The position numbers were made by a program, and so were the translations under genes. The notes under the pieces are model-generated. The model saw nothing but the letters and a program-made list of their open reading frames with translations, had not been told where the DNA came from and did no database searches. Positions 1 through 7,672 of a stretch of DNA of 44,229 bases are shown in pieces; position 1 is the stretch's first letter; each line of letters opens with the position of its first letter. Source of the DNA: Rubrobacter sp. (lineage in GTDB: Bacteria > Actinomycetota > Rubrobacteria > Rubrobacterales > Rubrobacteraceae); contig JACCWD010000166.1 in assembly GCA_013697825.1 (NCBI GenBank), positions 1-44,229 on the forward strand. Reading direction: 5' to 3'.

Positions 1-119
1 AAGACGGGCGCGGCGACCCTTGCTACTCGACGGCATCTGCTTCGGGCCCAGTGTTTTCCGGTCTACCGCGCCCCTGCTGGCCGCCATTGTGGACGACCGC
101 TTTCAAGATACAAGTTTTT

Positions 120-147
120 CTATTCGCTATTCGCTACTCGCTCGGGG
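120..147. repeat. Degenerate 7-base tandem repeat (CTATTCG type)
   Basis: Three units of seven bases, CTATTCG, CTATTCG and CTACTCG (120-140), are followed by a half-related CTCGGGG and then the palindromic-looking AGCGAAGCGACC. A further CTACTCG lies at 23-29. The sequence from 1 to 185 holds no recognisable gene: the three forward frames are open by composition but match nothing I know. The period-7 pattern recurs with other words elsewhere in this window (7411, 12391, 34695, 43341, 44059), so this is probably one member of a dispersed non-coding repeat class. Confidence 0.6.
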
Positions 148-173
148 AGCGAAGCGACCCTCCCTTATCCGGC

Positions 174-179
174 TATAAT
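174..179 (+). promoter_or_regulatory. -10 box, probable leaderless promoter
   Basis: A perfect TATAAT lies six bases before the ATG at 186. A sigma-70-type start about seven bases downstream would put the first transcribed base on or next to the start codon. There is no purine-rich Shine-Dalgarno sequence between them. No convincing -35 was found. Confidence 0.6.
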
Positions 180-185
180 AGCCCG

Positions 186-758
186 ATGGAGATTTTGCTT
201 TTAGTCGGGATCGGCGTTGGCCTCGCCTCGGTGGCGGGGCTTCGCGCCTTCCTTCCGCTCGCGCTCGTGGGGGCGTTCGCCCTCGGCGGACTCTTCGAGC
301 TTCCGGTGTCCTTCGGCTTTTTGTCCGACCCGGTCGTGGTCGCGGCTTTGTTCGCGCTCGCCGTCGCCGAAGGGTTCCTCGATAAAGTCGCCTCTTTCCA
401 GACCGTCTCGGATGTGGTGATGACCCCGCTTCGCATACTTTCGGGTGCTTTGCTTTTCGCGGCGGCGACGGGGGCGGGGCTTGACGCGGCCTCCGCGCCG
501 GAGCTTGCGGCGGGGGGCGCCATCGCGGGGGCGGTCGCGGCGGCGAGGATCTTTTTGCGCCCGGCTTCGAGCGGGTCGGGGGTTTCGCCCGCGTTTTTGA
601 GCGCGATGGAGGACGCGGTCGCGGTCGTCGTTGGGGTCGTGGCGGTGTTCGTGGCGTTTTTGCCGCTCGCGTTGGTTGCGTTCGTGCTTTTCTTCTTCTA
701 CCGTGTGCGGAAGCGGCGGGGGCGGAAGTACGAAGGGCTTCGCATCCTCGGCGACTGA
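186..758 (+). CDS. DUF4126 family membrane protein
   Basis: A 190-residue integral membrane protein that matches the DUF4126 pattern: an N-terminal glycine-rich stretch (GIGVGLASVAGLRAF, about residues 7-21), several hydrophobic helices, and a last helix rich in Val, Phe and Leu followed by a basic tail (RVRKRRGRK). Its function is unknown. The frame is open upstream to position 51, but the region from 51 to 185 includes a repeat and a TATAAT box at 174-179, so ATG 186 is the sensible start. It is separated by 35 bases from the next gene on the same strand, which has its own Shine-Dalgarno sequence. The family call is from motif memory. The reading frame itself is convincing. Confidence 0.8.
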   Translation: MEILLLVGIGVGLASVAGLRAFLPLALVGAFALGGLFELPVSFGFLSDPVVVAALFALAVAEGFLDKVASFQTVSDVVMTPLRILSGALLFAAATGAGLDAASAPELAAGGAIAGAVAAARIFLRPASSGSGVSPAFLSAMEDAVAVVVGVVAVFVAFLPLALVAFVLFFFYRVRKRRGRKYEGLRILGD

Positions 759-793
759 GATCGTAACAACTTCGGACTCCCGGAGGGAACGGC

Positions 794-1795
794 ATGGAAG
801 AGCGGGAGATCATGATAGTCAAAGGGGGCCGCCAAACCCCGTTTTCGCGCGGCATCCTCGCCCAAACCCTCTCCCAGGCCGGCGCGAAACTCGACCTCGC
901 CCACAAAATAGCGGGTGAGATCCGCTCCGACCTCTTGGCGGAGGAGATTTTCACCGTCGAAGAAGAGGAAGTCCTCGCCCGCGTCCGAGACAAACTCGTC
1001 CGCGCCGACGCCATCGTCGTCGGAAGGCTCGACAAATGGCGCATTTTGCGCGAGTCGACCGAGCCCGTCGTCGTCCTCATCGGAGGCGCGACGGGGGTCG
1101 GGACAAGCACTTTGGCGGCGGACGTCGCCCGACGTTTGAATATTCAAAGCGTCATAAGCACCGATTCCATACGCGAGGTTCTCCGCCACGCCATAAGCCC
1201 CGACCTCGTTCCCGCGCTTCATAAAAGCTCGTTCGACATAAAGCCGGAGGATCTCCGGGTGCATGCCGAGGAGGGGGAGACGGTTCTCGACGGGTTCCGC
1301 GTTCAGGCTTCGCAGGTCGCCGTCGGGGTGGAGGCGATCGTGGATCGCGGTCTCAAAGAGGGGACGAACCTCGTGATCGAGGGTGTTCATCTCGTGCCGG
1401 AGGTGATCCTCGGTCGGTACCGCGACCATCCAAATGTGTGCTCCATCGTGGTGTACCTCTCGGACGAAGCGTCGCATCGGTCGCGGTTTTATATACGCGC
1501 TCTCGGGACGGCGATGCGTCGTCCGGCTGAGGAGTACATAAGCCACTTTCGGGAGATACGGAAGATCCACGACTATATCGTGGGGAGCGCGAGGCGGGCG
1601 GGGGTTCAAACGGTGGAGAACCTCTCCATCGAGAACACCTCCGACGCGGCGGTGGAGATCGTGGCGAATCGGGTCTCGGGGATCGCGGAGCGTGCGGAGA
1701 AACGGCCGTCGCTCCTTTTGGACGCGAGCGGGTCGGACACGTCGGAGATACCGGTATCGGAAATTCGGCGCAACCTCGGGGGCCATAGCGGTTAG
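794..1795 (+). CDS. ATP-cone plus 2-phosphoglycerate kinase-like protein
   Basis: A 333-residue protein with two parts. Residues 7-90 look like an ATP-cone (a basic start VKGGRQTPFSRGIL, then helices), and residues about 91-300 are a P-loop kinase with GGATGVGTST at 97-106 and the family signature STDSIREVLR at 122-131. This arrangement matches archaeal-type 2-phosphoglycerate kinase (COG2074), which makes 2,3-bisphosphoglycerate on the route to cyclic 2,3-bisphosphoglycerate, a thermoprotectant. The usual Walker lysine position carries Thr; I recall GTST as normal for this family but cannot check. No cyclic-2,3-DPG synthase gene is in the window, so the product of the pathway here is unproven. 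GGAGGG at 782-787 is the Shine-Dalgarno sequence for ATG 794. Confidence 0.8.
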   Translation: MEEREIMIVKGGRQTPFSRGILAQTLSQAGAKLDLAHKIAGEIRSDLLAEEIFTVEEEEVLARVRDKLVRADAIVVGRLDKWRILRESTEPVVVLIGGATGVGTSTLAADVARRLNIQSVISTDSIREVLRHAISPDLVPALHKSSFDIKPEDLRVHAEEGETVLDGFRVQASQVAVGVEAIVDRGLKEGTNLVIEGVHLVPEVILGRYRDHPNVCSIVVYLSDEASHRSRFYIRALGTAMRRPAEEYISHFREIRKIHDYIVGSARRAGVQTVENLSIENTSDAAVEIVANRVSGIAERAEKRPSLLLDASGSDTSEIPVSEIRRNLGGHSG

Positions 1796-1843
1796 AATGG
1801 GCTTTCAAAAGAGCGTGCGGGGTTTTTGGCGCGAGGAGGTATG

Positions 1844-2326
1844 ATGCTCGACAAGCAGCGTGTGCGGAGTTTTCTTTTGGGTGGCCTCACGGGTATCCTC
1901 GCCGGTATTCTTTTGGCTCCGAAGAGCGGCCGGGAAACCCGCGGAACCATCGCCGACCGGGTCGGGGAGACCCGCGAGAAGAACCGCGAGAGGTACTTCG
2001 ACACACAGGAAAGCATGCGTGAGCGATTCTCCGCATCCCGCGAGGGAACTTTGCATCGCGAGGCTCGCGGCGAAACCGTCTCACCGCGTTCCGGCGCGGA
2101 CGATGAGCCGCCGGGCGAAGAGATCCGCGAACGCCCCGTTTTGAGGGATGTCTCCCGTGACGCTCCGGCGGAGGATGTCGGCGGCGAGGAGGCGAGCCGC
2201 TCCGAGGAGGCGAGCCGCTCCGAGGAGCTTCGCCGGAAGGTTCGGGAAACGCGCGAGCGGCTCCGGTCGCGGGCGGACGGCCCGGCGGGAAAAGGCCCCG
2301 CGGGCGGGGACGAAGATGAAAAATAG
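1844..2326 (+). CDS. YtxH domain-containing protein
   Basis: About 160 residues. The N-terminus has a single hydrophobic glycine-rich segment, FLLGGLTGILAGILLAP (about residues 9-25), then K-S-G-R-E-T-R, the classic YtxH start. The rest is a long, highly charged Arg/Glu-rich tail that is probably helical or disordered. YtxH proteins are small envelope-associated proteins linked to stress in Firmicutes; a precise role is not known. GAGGAGG at 1833-1839 supports ATG 1844 (four bases spacing); ATG 1841 and an upstream TTG at 1826 are less well placed. An exact 18-base duplication sits in the tail. The stop codon overlaps the next gene by 11 bases, implying coupled translation. Confidence 0.8.
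   Translation: MLDKQRVRSFLLGGLTGILAGILLAPKSGRETRGTIADRVGETREKNRERYFDTQESMRERFSASREGTLHREARGETVSPRSGADDEPPGEEIRERPVLRDVSRDAPAEDVGGEEASRSEEASRSEELRRKVRETRERLRSRADGPAGKGPAGGDEDEK
2186..2221 (+). repeat. Exact 18-base tandem duplication inside the YtxH gene
   Basis: Two identical copies (2186-2203 and 2204-2221) encode EEASRS twice, with the first six bases of a third copy following. The period is a multiple of three, so the copy number can change without breaking the frame. Confidence 0.9.
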
Positions 2327-3020
2327 GCATCATCGGCTGAAAGCCCCCTCGTTCGTGCCGACGATCTCGGAGATAACGCCGAACGATGTCGGGCGCGTCG
2401 CCGGACTCGAAGCGGTCGTTCTCCATTGGACGGACGGATGCGGCGCCGCTGAAGGCTTCGCCGAGGAGCGCGTCCGCGAGATGCGCGAGGACTTCGGGAG
2501 CGCGGGCCTCTTCGTCGAGCGGGGGGGCGATGTCCTCGGCTTCCTCGTGTACGGCCCGAAAGCCCATTTCCCGAAGGCCGGGGAGTATCCGGTCGGGCCT
2601 CTCGATGAGAATGCCGTGCTTCTCGCGTACGTCGAGGGGGATACGCGCACGTGCCGCCGTCTTCTCGTGAGGATGCTCCGCGACCTCCGCCAGCGGGGCT
2701 TCGCGAAGGTCGAGGCGGTATCGAGCGACACCGGGGCTTCGCGGCACGTGCCGACGAGGCTTCTCATGGAGAGCGGATGGCGCCCGGTGCGGAGTGGACT
2801 TTACCGGGGGAGGCCGTACACGCTCGCCCGCACCGATCTCGGGAGCGCGGTGGAGGTCGGGGAGCTTGCGAGGGGTTTGATCGGGCGCGTCAAGCTCCCG
2901 AAGCTCGGGCGGCGGGCGCCATCGCCGGGGATCGTCGCGGCGGATTTCAAGAACCTGCATGAGATCCTCCGCGAATCGGGCGGCTCGGAGGCCGGGGTGT
3001 TCTCGACTCCTTCGTCGTAA
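2316..3020 (+). CDS. GNAT-like N-acetyltransferase
   Basis: A 234-residue protein starting at ATG 2316, inside the end of the YtxH gene, with a GGGCGGGGA stretch 5-13 bases upstream. The middle (about residues 20-165) has the GNAT pattern: a strand pair LFVERGGDVLGFLVYG, acidic and aliphatic strands, a helix with an R-x3-G turn (LRQRGFAKVEAV), and a final LLMESGWRPV corresponding to the C-terminal GNAT helix and strand. The acetyl-CoA-binding Q/R-x2-G-x-G/A motif is weak. The C-terminal 70 residues are basic and unlike the core domain. The substrate is unknown. It may act on the same pathway as YtxH, because the genes overlap, but nothing shows this directly. Confidence 0.7.
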   Translation: MKNRHHRLKAPSFVPTISEITPNDVGRVAGLEAVVLHWTDGCGAAEGFAEERVREMREDFGSAGLFVERGGDVLGFLVYGPKAHFPKAGEYPVGPLDENAVLLAYVEGDTRTCRRLLVRMLRDLRQRGFAKVEAVSSDTGASRHVPTRLLMESGWRPVRSGLYRGRPYTLARTDLGSAVEVGELARGLIGRVKLPKLGRRAPSPGIVAADFKNLHEILRESGGSEAGVFSTPSS

Positions 3021-3120
3021 AGCGGTTTTCACCGAAAGACGCGCACGCGCTTCGGGCGCACTCCATTCGCGCCGAATACAGTCTCACACCGGATTCGCCG
3101 ACCGGATTCGACCGTTTGGA

Positions 3121-3618
3121 TTACCCTGGCTGGAAGATCACGGTCCGTATGGCCGACGTGCCGCCGGGGGTCGTCGCCCTTATCTCGACGATGTTGCGCG
3201 GCTGCTCGGGGCCGGGGTATTCGTCCGCCGCCTCGGGCGGGGAGAGGTCGAGGTCGAAGAAGACCTCCGCCGACTCGCCGGGATCGAGGGCTTGTATCGT
3301 CTTTCTTTGCCTTTGCCCCTCCGGCGCGGCGGTGTCCTCGGAATAAACCTCGACGGTGAGGTTCACGTCCGAGAGGCCGTCGCCGCCGCCGTTTCGCACG
3401 CCGAGGGACATGTTTTGCTCGGGGGCGGCCTCGAAGGAGGCGAGCTGATTCTCGTCGAGGGCGAGCTCGAGGGGGGCGTTCGACTTCGGGGCCGACTGGC
3501 GTTGCTCGAGCCTCACCTCCGATGGATCCGTCCCGAGGTTCGCGAGCAAAAGAAACGCCGCGGACGTGACGAGGAAGGCGAGAACCGAACCCACGGCCCA
3601 CGGCGCCACCCCCCTCAT
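3121..3618 (-). CDS. Membrane-anchored protein with CARDB-like extracellular domain
   Basis: 165 residues with one N-terminal transmembrane helix (about residues 8-28), then an exported domain. The domain has the sequence style of a CARDB or immunoglobulin-like beta-sandwich: LGVRNGGGDGLSDVNLTVEVY, a D-P-G-E-S turn, and NIVEIRATTPGG. Such domains usually bind carbohydrate or protein, but no ligand can be named. It is last in the minus-strand operon; its ATG overlaps the stop of the lipoprotein gene by four bases (ATGA). It probably works at the cell surface together with that lipoprotein. The fold assignment is an inference from pattern only. Confidence 0.75.
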   Translation of the reverse strand: MRGVAPWAVGSVLAFLVTSAAFLLLANLGTDPSEVRLEQRQSAPKSNAPLELALDENQLASFEAAPEQNMSLGVRNGGGDGLSDVNLTVEVYSEDTAAPEGQRQRKTIQALDPGESAEVFFDLDLSPPEAADEYPGPEQPRNIVEIRATTPGGTSAIRTVIFQPG

Positions 3619-4784
3619 TCCCCCACCGGTACTTCATAGAGGTTGTAAAACTCTTCGAGGAGGCCGTCGGCGGGGGCGGATCTCACCCGCGGGCTCGAGA
3701 ACGAGCTTCGGGCGACGATGGCGACGCTCTCCCCGTCGGGCGACCACGACATGTCCCTCGGGTTGTTCCGGATGTCCATGTCCTCGCTGCTCGTCGCGGC
3801 GGAGAGCGTGTCCGCCGCGAGGTCGAGGATGTGGAGGTTCGTCGGGGAGTTCGCGTGGAGGCGCCCGATGATGGCGAGCTTCGACCCGTCCGGCGAGAGC
3901 TTTATGCCCGAGGCGGCGAAGTCGCTCCCGATTCCGGGCGCGGACTCCGGCTCGCCGGAGCCGTTCGGAACCCGGTAAAGCCTGTAAAGCGAGGAACTCC
4001 CCCCGCTCCCGTCCTCCGTCCCGGACACGAAGTATATCCCGGCCTCCGTCCACTGCGGCGCGCCGAAGACTTGCCGACCTTCCTCGAGGCTCACAAGCTC
4101 GCTCTCCGAGCCGTCCGAAAGCTCGAAGATACGGATCTCCGACGCCGCATCCTCCCCCGGCGGTGCGACGGAGATCGCGAGCCGCCGCCCGTTGGGGGAG
4201 AGCGAGATTCCGGCGACGCTCCCTTCGACGGCGTCCCCGAAGGTTCGCTCCACCTCATCCCCCCGCACGAGGAGGAGGGAGCTTTCGTCTTCGCCGCTTT
4301 CGAGGGCGGCTATGATGGCCCCGCCTTCTCCGACTTGCTCGGCGGTGAGGATGCCCGGCGCCACCTCGGAGACCTCGGTGGAGTCCTCGGAGGGGAGCGA
4401 TCTATAAAGTGAACCCGACCCCCCCGACTCGTCGTCCTCGCCGAGTATGAGCATGCTCCGCCCGGTGTTCGCCTCGATCTCCCTCGCCCCGAAGTCGCGG
4501 GCGGTCCACCGCCTCGTGTCCCTTCCGCGAAGCGGCTTGTCCACGACGTATCCGTCTATGGTGAAGGAGATCCTCTCCCCGTCCAAACTCCACGCCGGAG
4601 ACCCTTTATACCCGGGGCCGTGGCTGAGCGGACGAACCCCCGCGCCAAGCTCCGACCCCCGCTCCCCACTCGGAAGCGGAGATATGGAAACCTCCCCGGA
4701 CGCCGCGCACCCGCCGAGAAGCACGGCGAGAAAGGCCGCGAGCATTGCCGCGAGGGCGGGTTTCGAGAGCTTTCTAAACTGCAT
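3615..4784 (-). CDS. Beta-propeller (TolB/WD40-like) lipoprotein
   Basis: 389 residues. The N-terminus is a lipoprotein signal: a basic start (RKLSK), a hydrophobic helix, then LLGGC with the acylated cysteine at residue 26. The mature part has repeated S-P-D/N-G motifs followed by basic and aliphatic residues (SLDGERISFTI, SPNGRRLAISV, SPDGSKLAIIG, SPDGESVAIVA), which is the TolB/PD40 propeller blade signature. It overlaps the sensor kinase gene upstream by 11 bases. The order regulator, kinase, propeller lipoprotein is the same as in actinobacterial MtrA-MtrB-LpqB, so it may modulate the kinase, as proposed for LpqB. Unlike LpqB, I see no GerMN domain before the propeller. Confidence 0.85.
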   Translation of the reverse strand: MQFRKLSKPALAAMLAAFLAVLLGGCAASGEVSISPLPSGERGSELGAGVRPLSHGPGYKGSPAWSLDGERISFTIDGYVVDKPLRGRDTRRWTARDFGAREIEANTGRSMLILGEDDESGGSGSLYRSLPSEDSTEVSEVAPGILTAEQVGEGGAIIAALESGEDESSLLLVRGDEVERTFGDAVEGSVAGISLSPNGRRLAISVAPPGEDAASEIRIFELSDGSESELVSLEEGRQVFGAPQWTEAGIYFVSGTEDGSGGSSSLYRLYRVPNGSGEPESAPGIGSDFAASGIKLSPDGSKLAIIGRLHANSPTNLHILDLAADTLSAATSSEDMDIRNNPRDMSWSPDGESVAIVARSSFSSPRVRSAPADGLLEEFYNLYEVPVGE

Positions 4785-6636
4785 GCTTGCCGGAATGTTG
4801 CGGAACTTTCGGGAGGCGGACGGTGAAGGTGGTCCCGACGCCGACCTCGCTCGCGACGGAGATCCTCCCCCCGTGCAGCTCGACGATTTGCTTGCTTATG
4901 GCGAGGCCGAGGCCGCTCCCCCCGGTCGAACGCGAGCGGTTCTTGTCCACCCGGTAAAAACGCTCGAAGAGGTGGGGGAGATCCTCCTCCGGTATGCCCA
5001 TGCCGGTGTCCTTTATACGCACGATGTGGTCTTTTTTATCCTCGCCGACGGTGATGTCAACCCGCGCCTCGGACTCCGAATACTTCACGGCGTTATCCAA
5101 AAGATTCAGAAAAACTTGCGAGAGTTTTTGCGTGTCGCACGTGCATTGAACGGCGGCGTCGTAAAGATGTACATCGATCCCGAACCTTCCGGCCTTCACC
5201 TCCACCGAGTCTATGGCGTTCTCGATGATCCTCGAAAGGTCGGTCGTCTCGAGCTTGAGCGAGTACTGCCACGAGTCCATCTGCGCGAGCGTGAGAAGCT
5301 CCTCGACCATGCCCCTTATGCGGGCAAGCTCCCCTTCGGCGAGCTCGAGGGCGCGGTGTTCGAGCGGGTCGAGCCTCTCCTCCGCCCGCTCCAAAAGGCT
5401 CACCGCGCTTTGTATCGTGGTGAGCGGGGTTCGGAGTTCGTGCGAGACGTCGGAGAGGAAGGCGGTCTTCGAGCGTTCGAGGGCGCGATGCTCGGTGATG
5501 TCGCGCACGGCGAGCATGACCCCGGTGTCGGGCGTGGAACCGTTTAATTCGGGGTCTTCGGAGCGATCCATCTTCGCGGCGTAAGCCCAGTAAACTTTGT
5601 CCGCTATCTCGACCTCTTTTATGGCGAAGCCTTCGTCGGCGGCTTGTCGGGCGCATGCGATGACCGACTCGTTCACGCCGAGCTCCTCGAGTGTCCGGCC
5701 TTGATCATGGGCGTGGACGCCGAGGATCTTCGCCGCCGCCGGGTTCGCCATCGTCACGCTCTCCATCGTGTCGGTGGCGACGAGCGCTTCGGGGGAGGCT
5801 TCGAGGACGGCTTCGAGGCGGCGTTTTTGTTCTTGGATTTCCCCGACGTAGTGTTCGATCTCCTCGGCCATGTAATTCACGGCGCGGGCGAGTTCCCCGA
5901 GTTCGTCGCGGCTCGTGACGGGGACGGGCGTCCCGTAGTCGCCGGAAGCGATGCGGATCGCGGCATCGCGGGTGTCGGAGAGGGGGCGTGTGATCTGGCG
6001 CGTCATAATGAGGCTCGCCACGCTTCCGAGGATGACGCTCGTGAGGATCGCGCCAAGCACCCCGAACCGGAGATACGCGAGGGTTTGCTGGAGTTCGTCC
6101 TGCGGAGCGTCATAGACCATGACCCCCCTCGATGAGCCGTCCGACACCGAGAGCGGCCACACCGTGGCGTACGAATCCTCGCCTCTCACGAGCCTCCCGT
6201 CCCCGCTCGACGATCCTTGCGCCCGCTCCACGGCCCCCTCCGGTATTCCGAGACGTTCCATCGTCCCCTCCGGCGAAACCGACTCCCCGAGGCCGTCGCG
6301 GGCGGCGAGCGGCCTCCCGCCCGGCCCGATATACACCACACCGAGTCCCGTCGGGTCCGCGACGATTCGCACGAGCTCCTCGGCGTACGAGTCCGGCGAC
6401 GGAAGGGTTTGATCCTCGGGACTCCGAAGCCCTTCGAGGAACGCCCCCGCCCCGGCGTTCGCCGTCCTCGACCTTTGAACGAGCAAGTTATTCTCGGCCT
6501 CGATGAGCCGATTCTGCGCGAAGTAATAAAGTACGAGGCCGATAATGAGGCTCGCCACCGACGATATACCGACGAGCGCGATGAACACGCGCCACTTGAA
6601 ACCGAGCGTCGAGAGCCGTGTCCTCATCCGCATCAT
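4774..6636 (-). CDS. Sensor histidine kinase (HAMP-PAS-HisKA-HATPase)
   Basis: 620 residues. A transmembrane helix at about 17-38, an extracytoplasmic sensor region (about 39-188), a second helix (about 190-211), HAMP (about 212-265), PAS (about 272-382), HisKA with the phospho-acceptor H399 in SDVSHELRTPL, and an HATPase domain with N-box N515, G1 box DTGMG (543-547), F-box LFERFYRVD and G2 box GGSGLGLAI (572-580). All catalytic motifs are intact. This is the PhoR/WalK layout. The gene follows the response regulator by 12 bases and overlaps the lipoprotein gene, so the three proteins should be made together. The signal sensed is unknown; cell-wall or phosphate status are common for this architecture. 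Confidence 0.95.
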   Translation of the reverse strand: MMRMRTRLSTLGFKWRVFIALVGISSVASLIIGLVLYYFAQNRLIEAENNLLVQRSRTANAGAGAFLEGLRSPEDQTLPSPDSYAEELVRIVADPTGLGVVYIGPGGRPLAARDGLGESVSPEGTMERLGIPEGAVERAQGSSSGDGRLVRGEDSYATVWPLSVSDGSSRGVMVYDAPQDELQQTLAYLRFGVLGAILTSVILGSVASLIMTRQITRPLSDTRDAAIRIASGDYGTPVPVTSRDELGELARAVNYMAEEIEHYVGEIQEQKRRLEAVLEASPEALVATDTMESVTMANPAAAKILGVHAHDQGRTLEELGVNESVIACARQAADEGFAIKEVEIADKVYWAYAAKMDRSEDPELNGSTPDTGVMLAVRDITEHRALERSKTAFLSDVSHELRTPLTTIQSAVSLLERAEERLDPLEHRALELAEGELARIRGMVEELLTLAQMDSWQYSLKLETTDLSRIIENAIDSVEVKAGRFGIDVHLYDAAVQCTCDTQKLSQVFLNLLDNAVKYSESEARVDITVGEDKKDHIVRIKDTGMGIPEEDLPHLFERFYRVDKNRSRSTGGSGLGLAISKQIVELHGGRISVASEVGVGTTFTVRLPKVPQHSGKHAV

Positions 6637-6648
6637 AGCTGCCCGGCT

Positions 6649-7344
6649 TTACCTTCCCGGACGGGCGGCCCGATACCCGACGCTCGGGACGGTCTGTATG
6701 ATCTCCGGCTTCGACGGGTCGCGCTCGATCTTGCCCCGGAGACGGCTTATGTGGACGTCAATATACCGACTCGCCAGATAGTGAGAACTCGTGGAGACCG
6801 ACTCGGAAATCTGCGCGCGGGTGAAAGCCTGCCCCGGCCTCCGCATGAGCATGGCGAGGATTTTGAACTCCGTCGGCGTGAGGTCGAGGTTCTCCCCGTT
6901 GCGGCTGACGGTGTACCCGTTCGGGTCGAGCTCGAGTCCCCCGAGCTTCATGACTCCGCCCCGGCTCTCCCCTTCCTGCCGACCGAACCGACGGAGTATG
7001 GCCTTTATCCTCGCGAGAAGCTCCTTCGTGTCGAAAGGTTTGGTTATATAGTCGTCCGCCCCGAGCTCGAGCCCCACGATCTTGTCCACCGACTGGCTCT
7101 TCGCCGTGAGAAGCACGACCGGAACGTCGCTTTGCTCCCGGATCCTCTTCAAAACCTCGAAGCCGCTGAGATTCGGCATCATGACATCGAGGACGACGAG
7201 GTCGAGCCTCTCGCGCCCGACTTCCTTGAGAGCTTCATACCCGTCCTCCGCCGTGAGAACCCGGTACCCCTCCGAAGAAAGCACGATGGACGTTACCTCG
7301 AGCAAAGCCGCGTCATCGTCAACGAGTAAAATAGTCTCTTCCAA
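6649..7344 (-). CDS. OmpR/PhoB family response regulator
   Basis: 231 residues. Receiver domain 1-120 with acidic pocket D9/D10/D11, phospho-acceptor D53 (VLDVMMP), T80 and K102. The C-terminal winged-helix DNA-binding domain (about 133-228) has the OmpR-type ending VPSVGYR. Partner of the kinase just downstream. The start is a TTG at 7344 (giving MEETILLVDDD); a nearby upstream ATG is out of frame. GGGAG lies just before the TTG. It is transcribed away from dnaK, and the spacer between them carries a repeat element, so its promoter is probably close to or inside that element. Confidence 0.93.
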   Translation of the reverse strand: MEETILLVDDDAALLEVTSIVLSSEGYRVLTAEDGYEALKEVGRERLDLVVLDVMMPNLSGFEVLKRIREQSDVPVVLLTAKSQSVDKIVGLELGADDYITKPFDTKELLARIKAILRRFGRQEGESRGGVMKLGGLELDPNGYTVSRNGENLDLTPTEFKILAMLMRRPGQAFTRAQISESVSTSSHYLASRYIDVHISRLRGKIERDPSKPEIIQTVPSVGYRAARPGR

Positions 7345-7410
7345 ACTCCCGAGAACCTTCTCTCCGACTTCATGAAGCCTACGCTTGCTAAGAACCGTAT
7401 CCTACCGTAT

Positions 7411-7590
7411 TTAGCCCTCAGCTTATAGCCGTCAGCCGTCAGCTTTCCGCCGAAACAACTCGCGCCGAATACGAAGCAGGCACAATCATTCGAGACCCCG
7501 GTTTTCGACTCGCGACGGAATATACGCCGACGAAACTACGCTTCGCCCACACGAAAGAAGCCGATAGCTGAAGGCTGACAGCTAACAGTT
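7411..7590. repeat. About 180-base non-coding element with inverted 7-base repeat ends
   Basis: The left end is five heptamers, TTAGCCC TCAGCTT ATAGCCG TCAGCCG TCAGCTT (7411-7445). The right end is four heptamers on the opposite sense, GATAGCT GAAGGCT GACAGCT AACAGTT (7563-7590), whose complement reads as the same TCAGC words. The 117 bases between are non-coding. The element looks like a small inverted-repeat-ended unit. Confidence 0.65.
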
Positions 7591-7598
7591 ATAAAACC

Positions 7599-7627
7599 TT
7601 GAAGGTCTCACGCTTAGATTTTATACT
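7599..7627 (+). promoter_or_regulatory. dnaK operon promoter
   Basis: TTGAAG (7599-7604), 17 bases, TATACT (7622-7627): a good housekeeping-sigma promoter. Transcription should start near 7634, leaving a leader of about 40 bases before the dnaK ATG. An HspR-type repressor overlapping the -35 would fit mycobacterial and streptomycete practice, but a full operator is not visible. Confidence 0.7.
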
Positions 7628-7672
7628 ATAAGCACTTTAGATCACGCTCAAACTTCTCAGAGAGGAAACCGC

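Larger units (their letters stand above)
7345..7672. other. Divergent intergenic region, regulator / dnaK
   Basis: 328 bases between two divergent genes. It holds a repeat element with inverted period-7 ends (7411-7590) and the dnaK promoter (7599-7627). No gene or tRNA was found. The half-site CTTGAAG (7598-7604), which overlaps the -35, resembles one arm of the HspR operator HAIR (CTTGAGT), but the matching inverted arm is not seen at the expected spacing. Confidence 0.6.

Noticed and set aside
3018-3035. Remnant of the IS630 end (AGCGGTTTTCA shared with 44077)
   Set aside because: Only eleven bases match and no transposase trace or TA target arrangement surrounds it.
7598-7620. HspR HAIR operator at the dnaK promoter
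   Set aside because: Only one half-site (CTTGAAG) resembles the consensus; the inverted half is missing.
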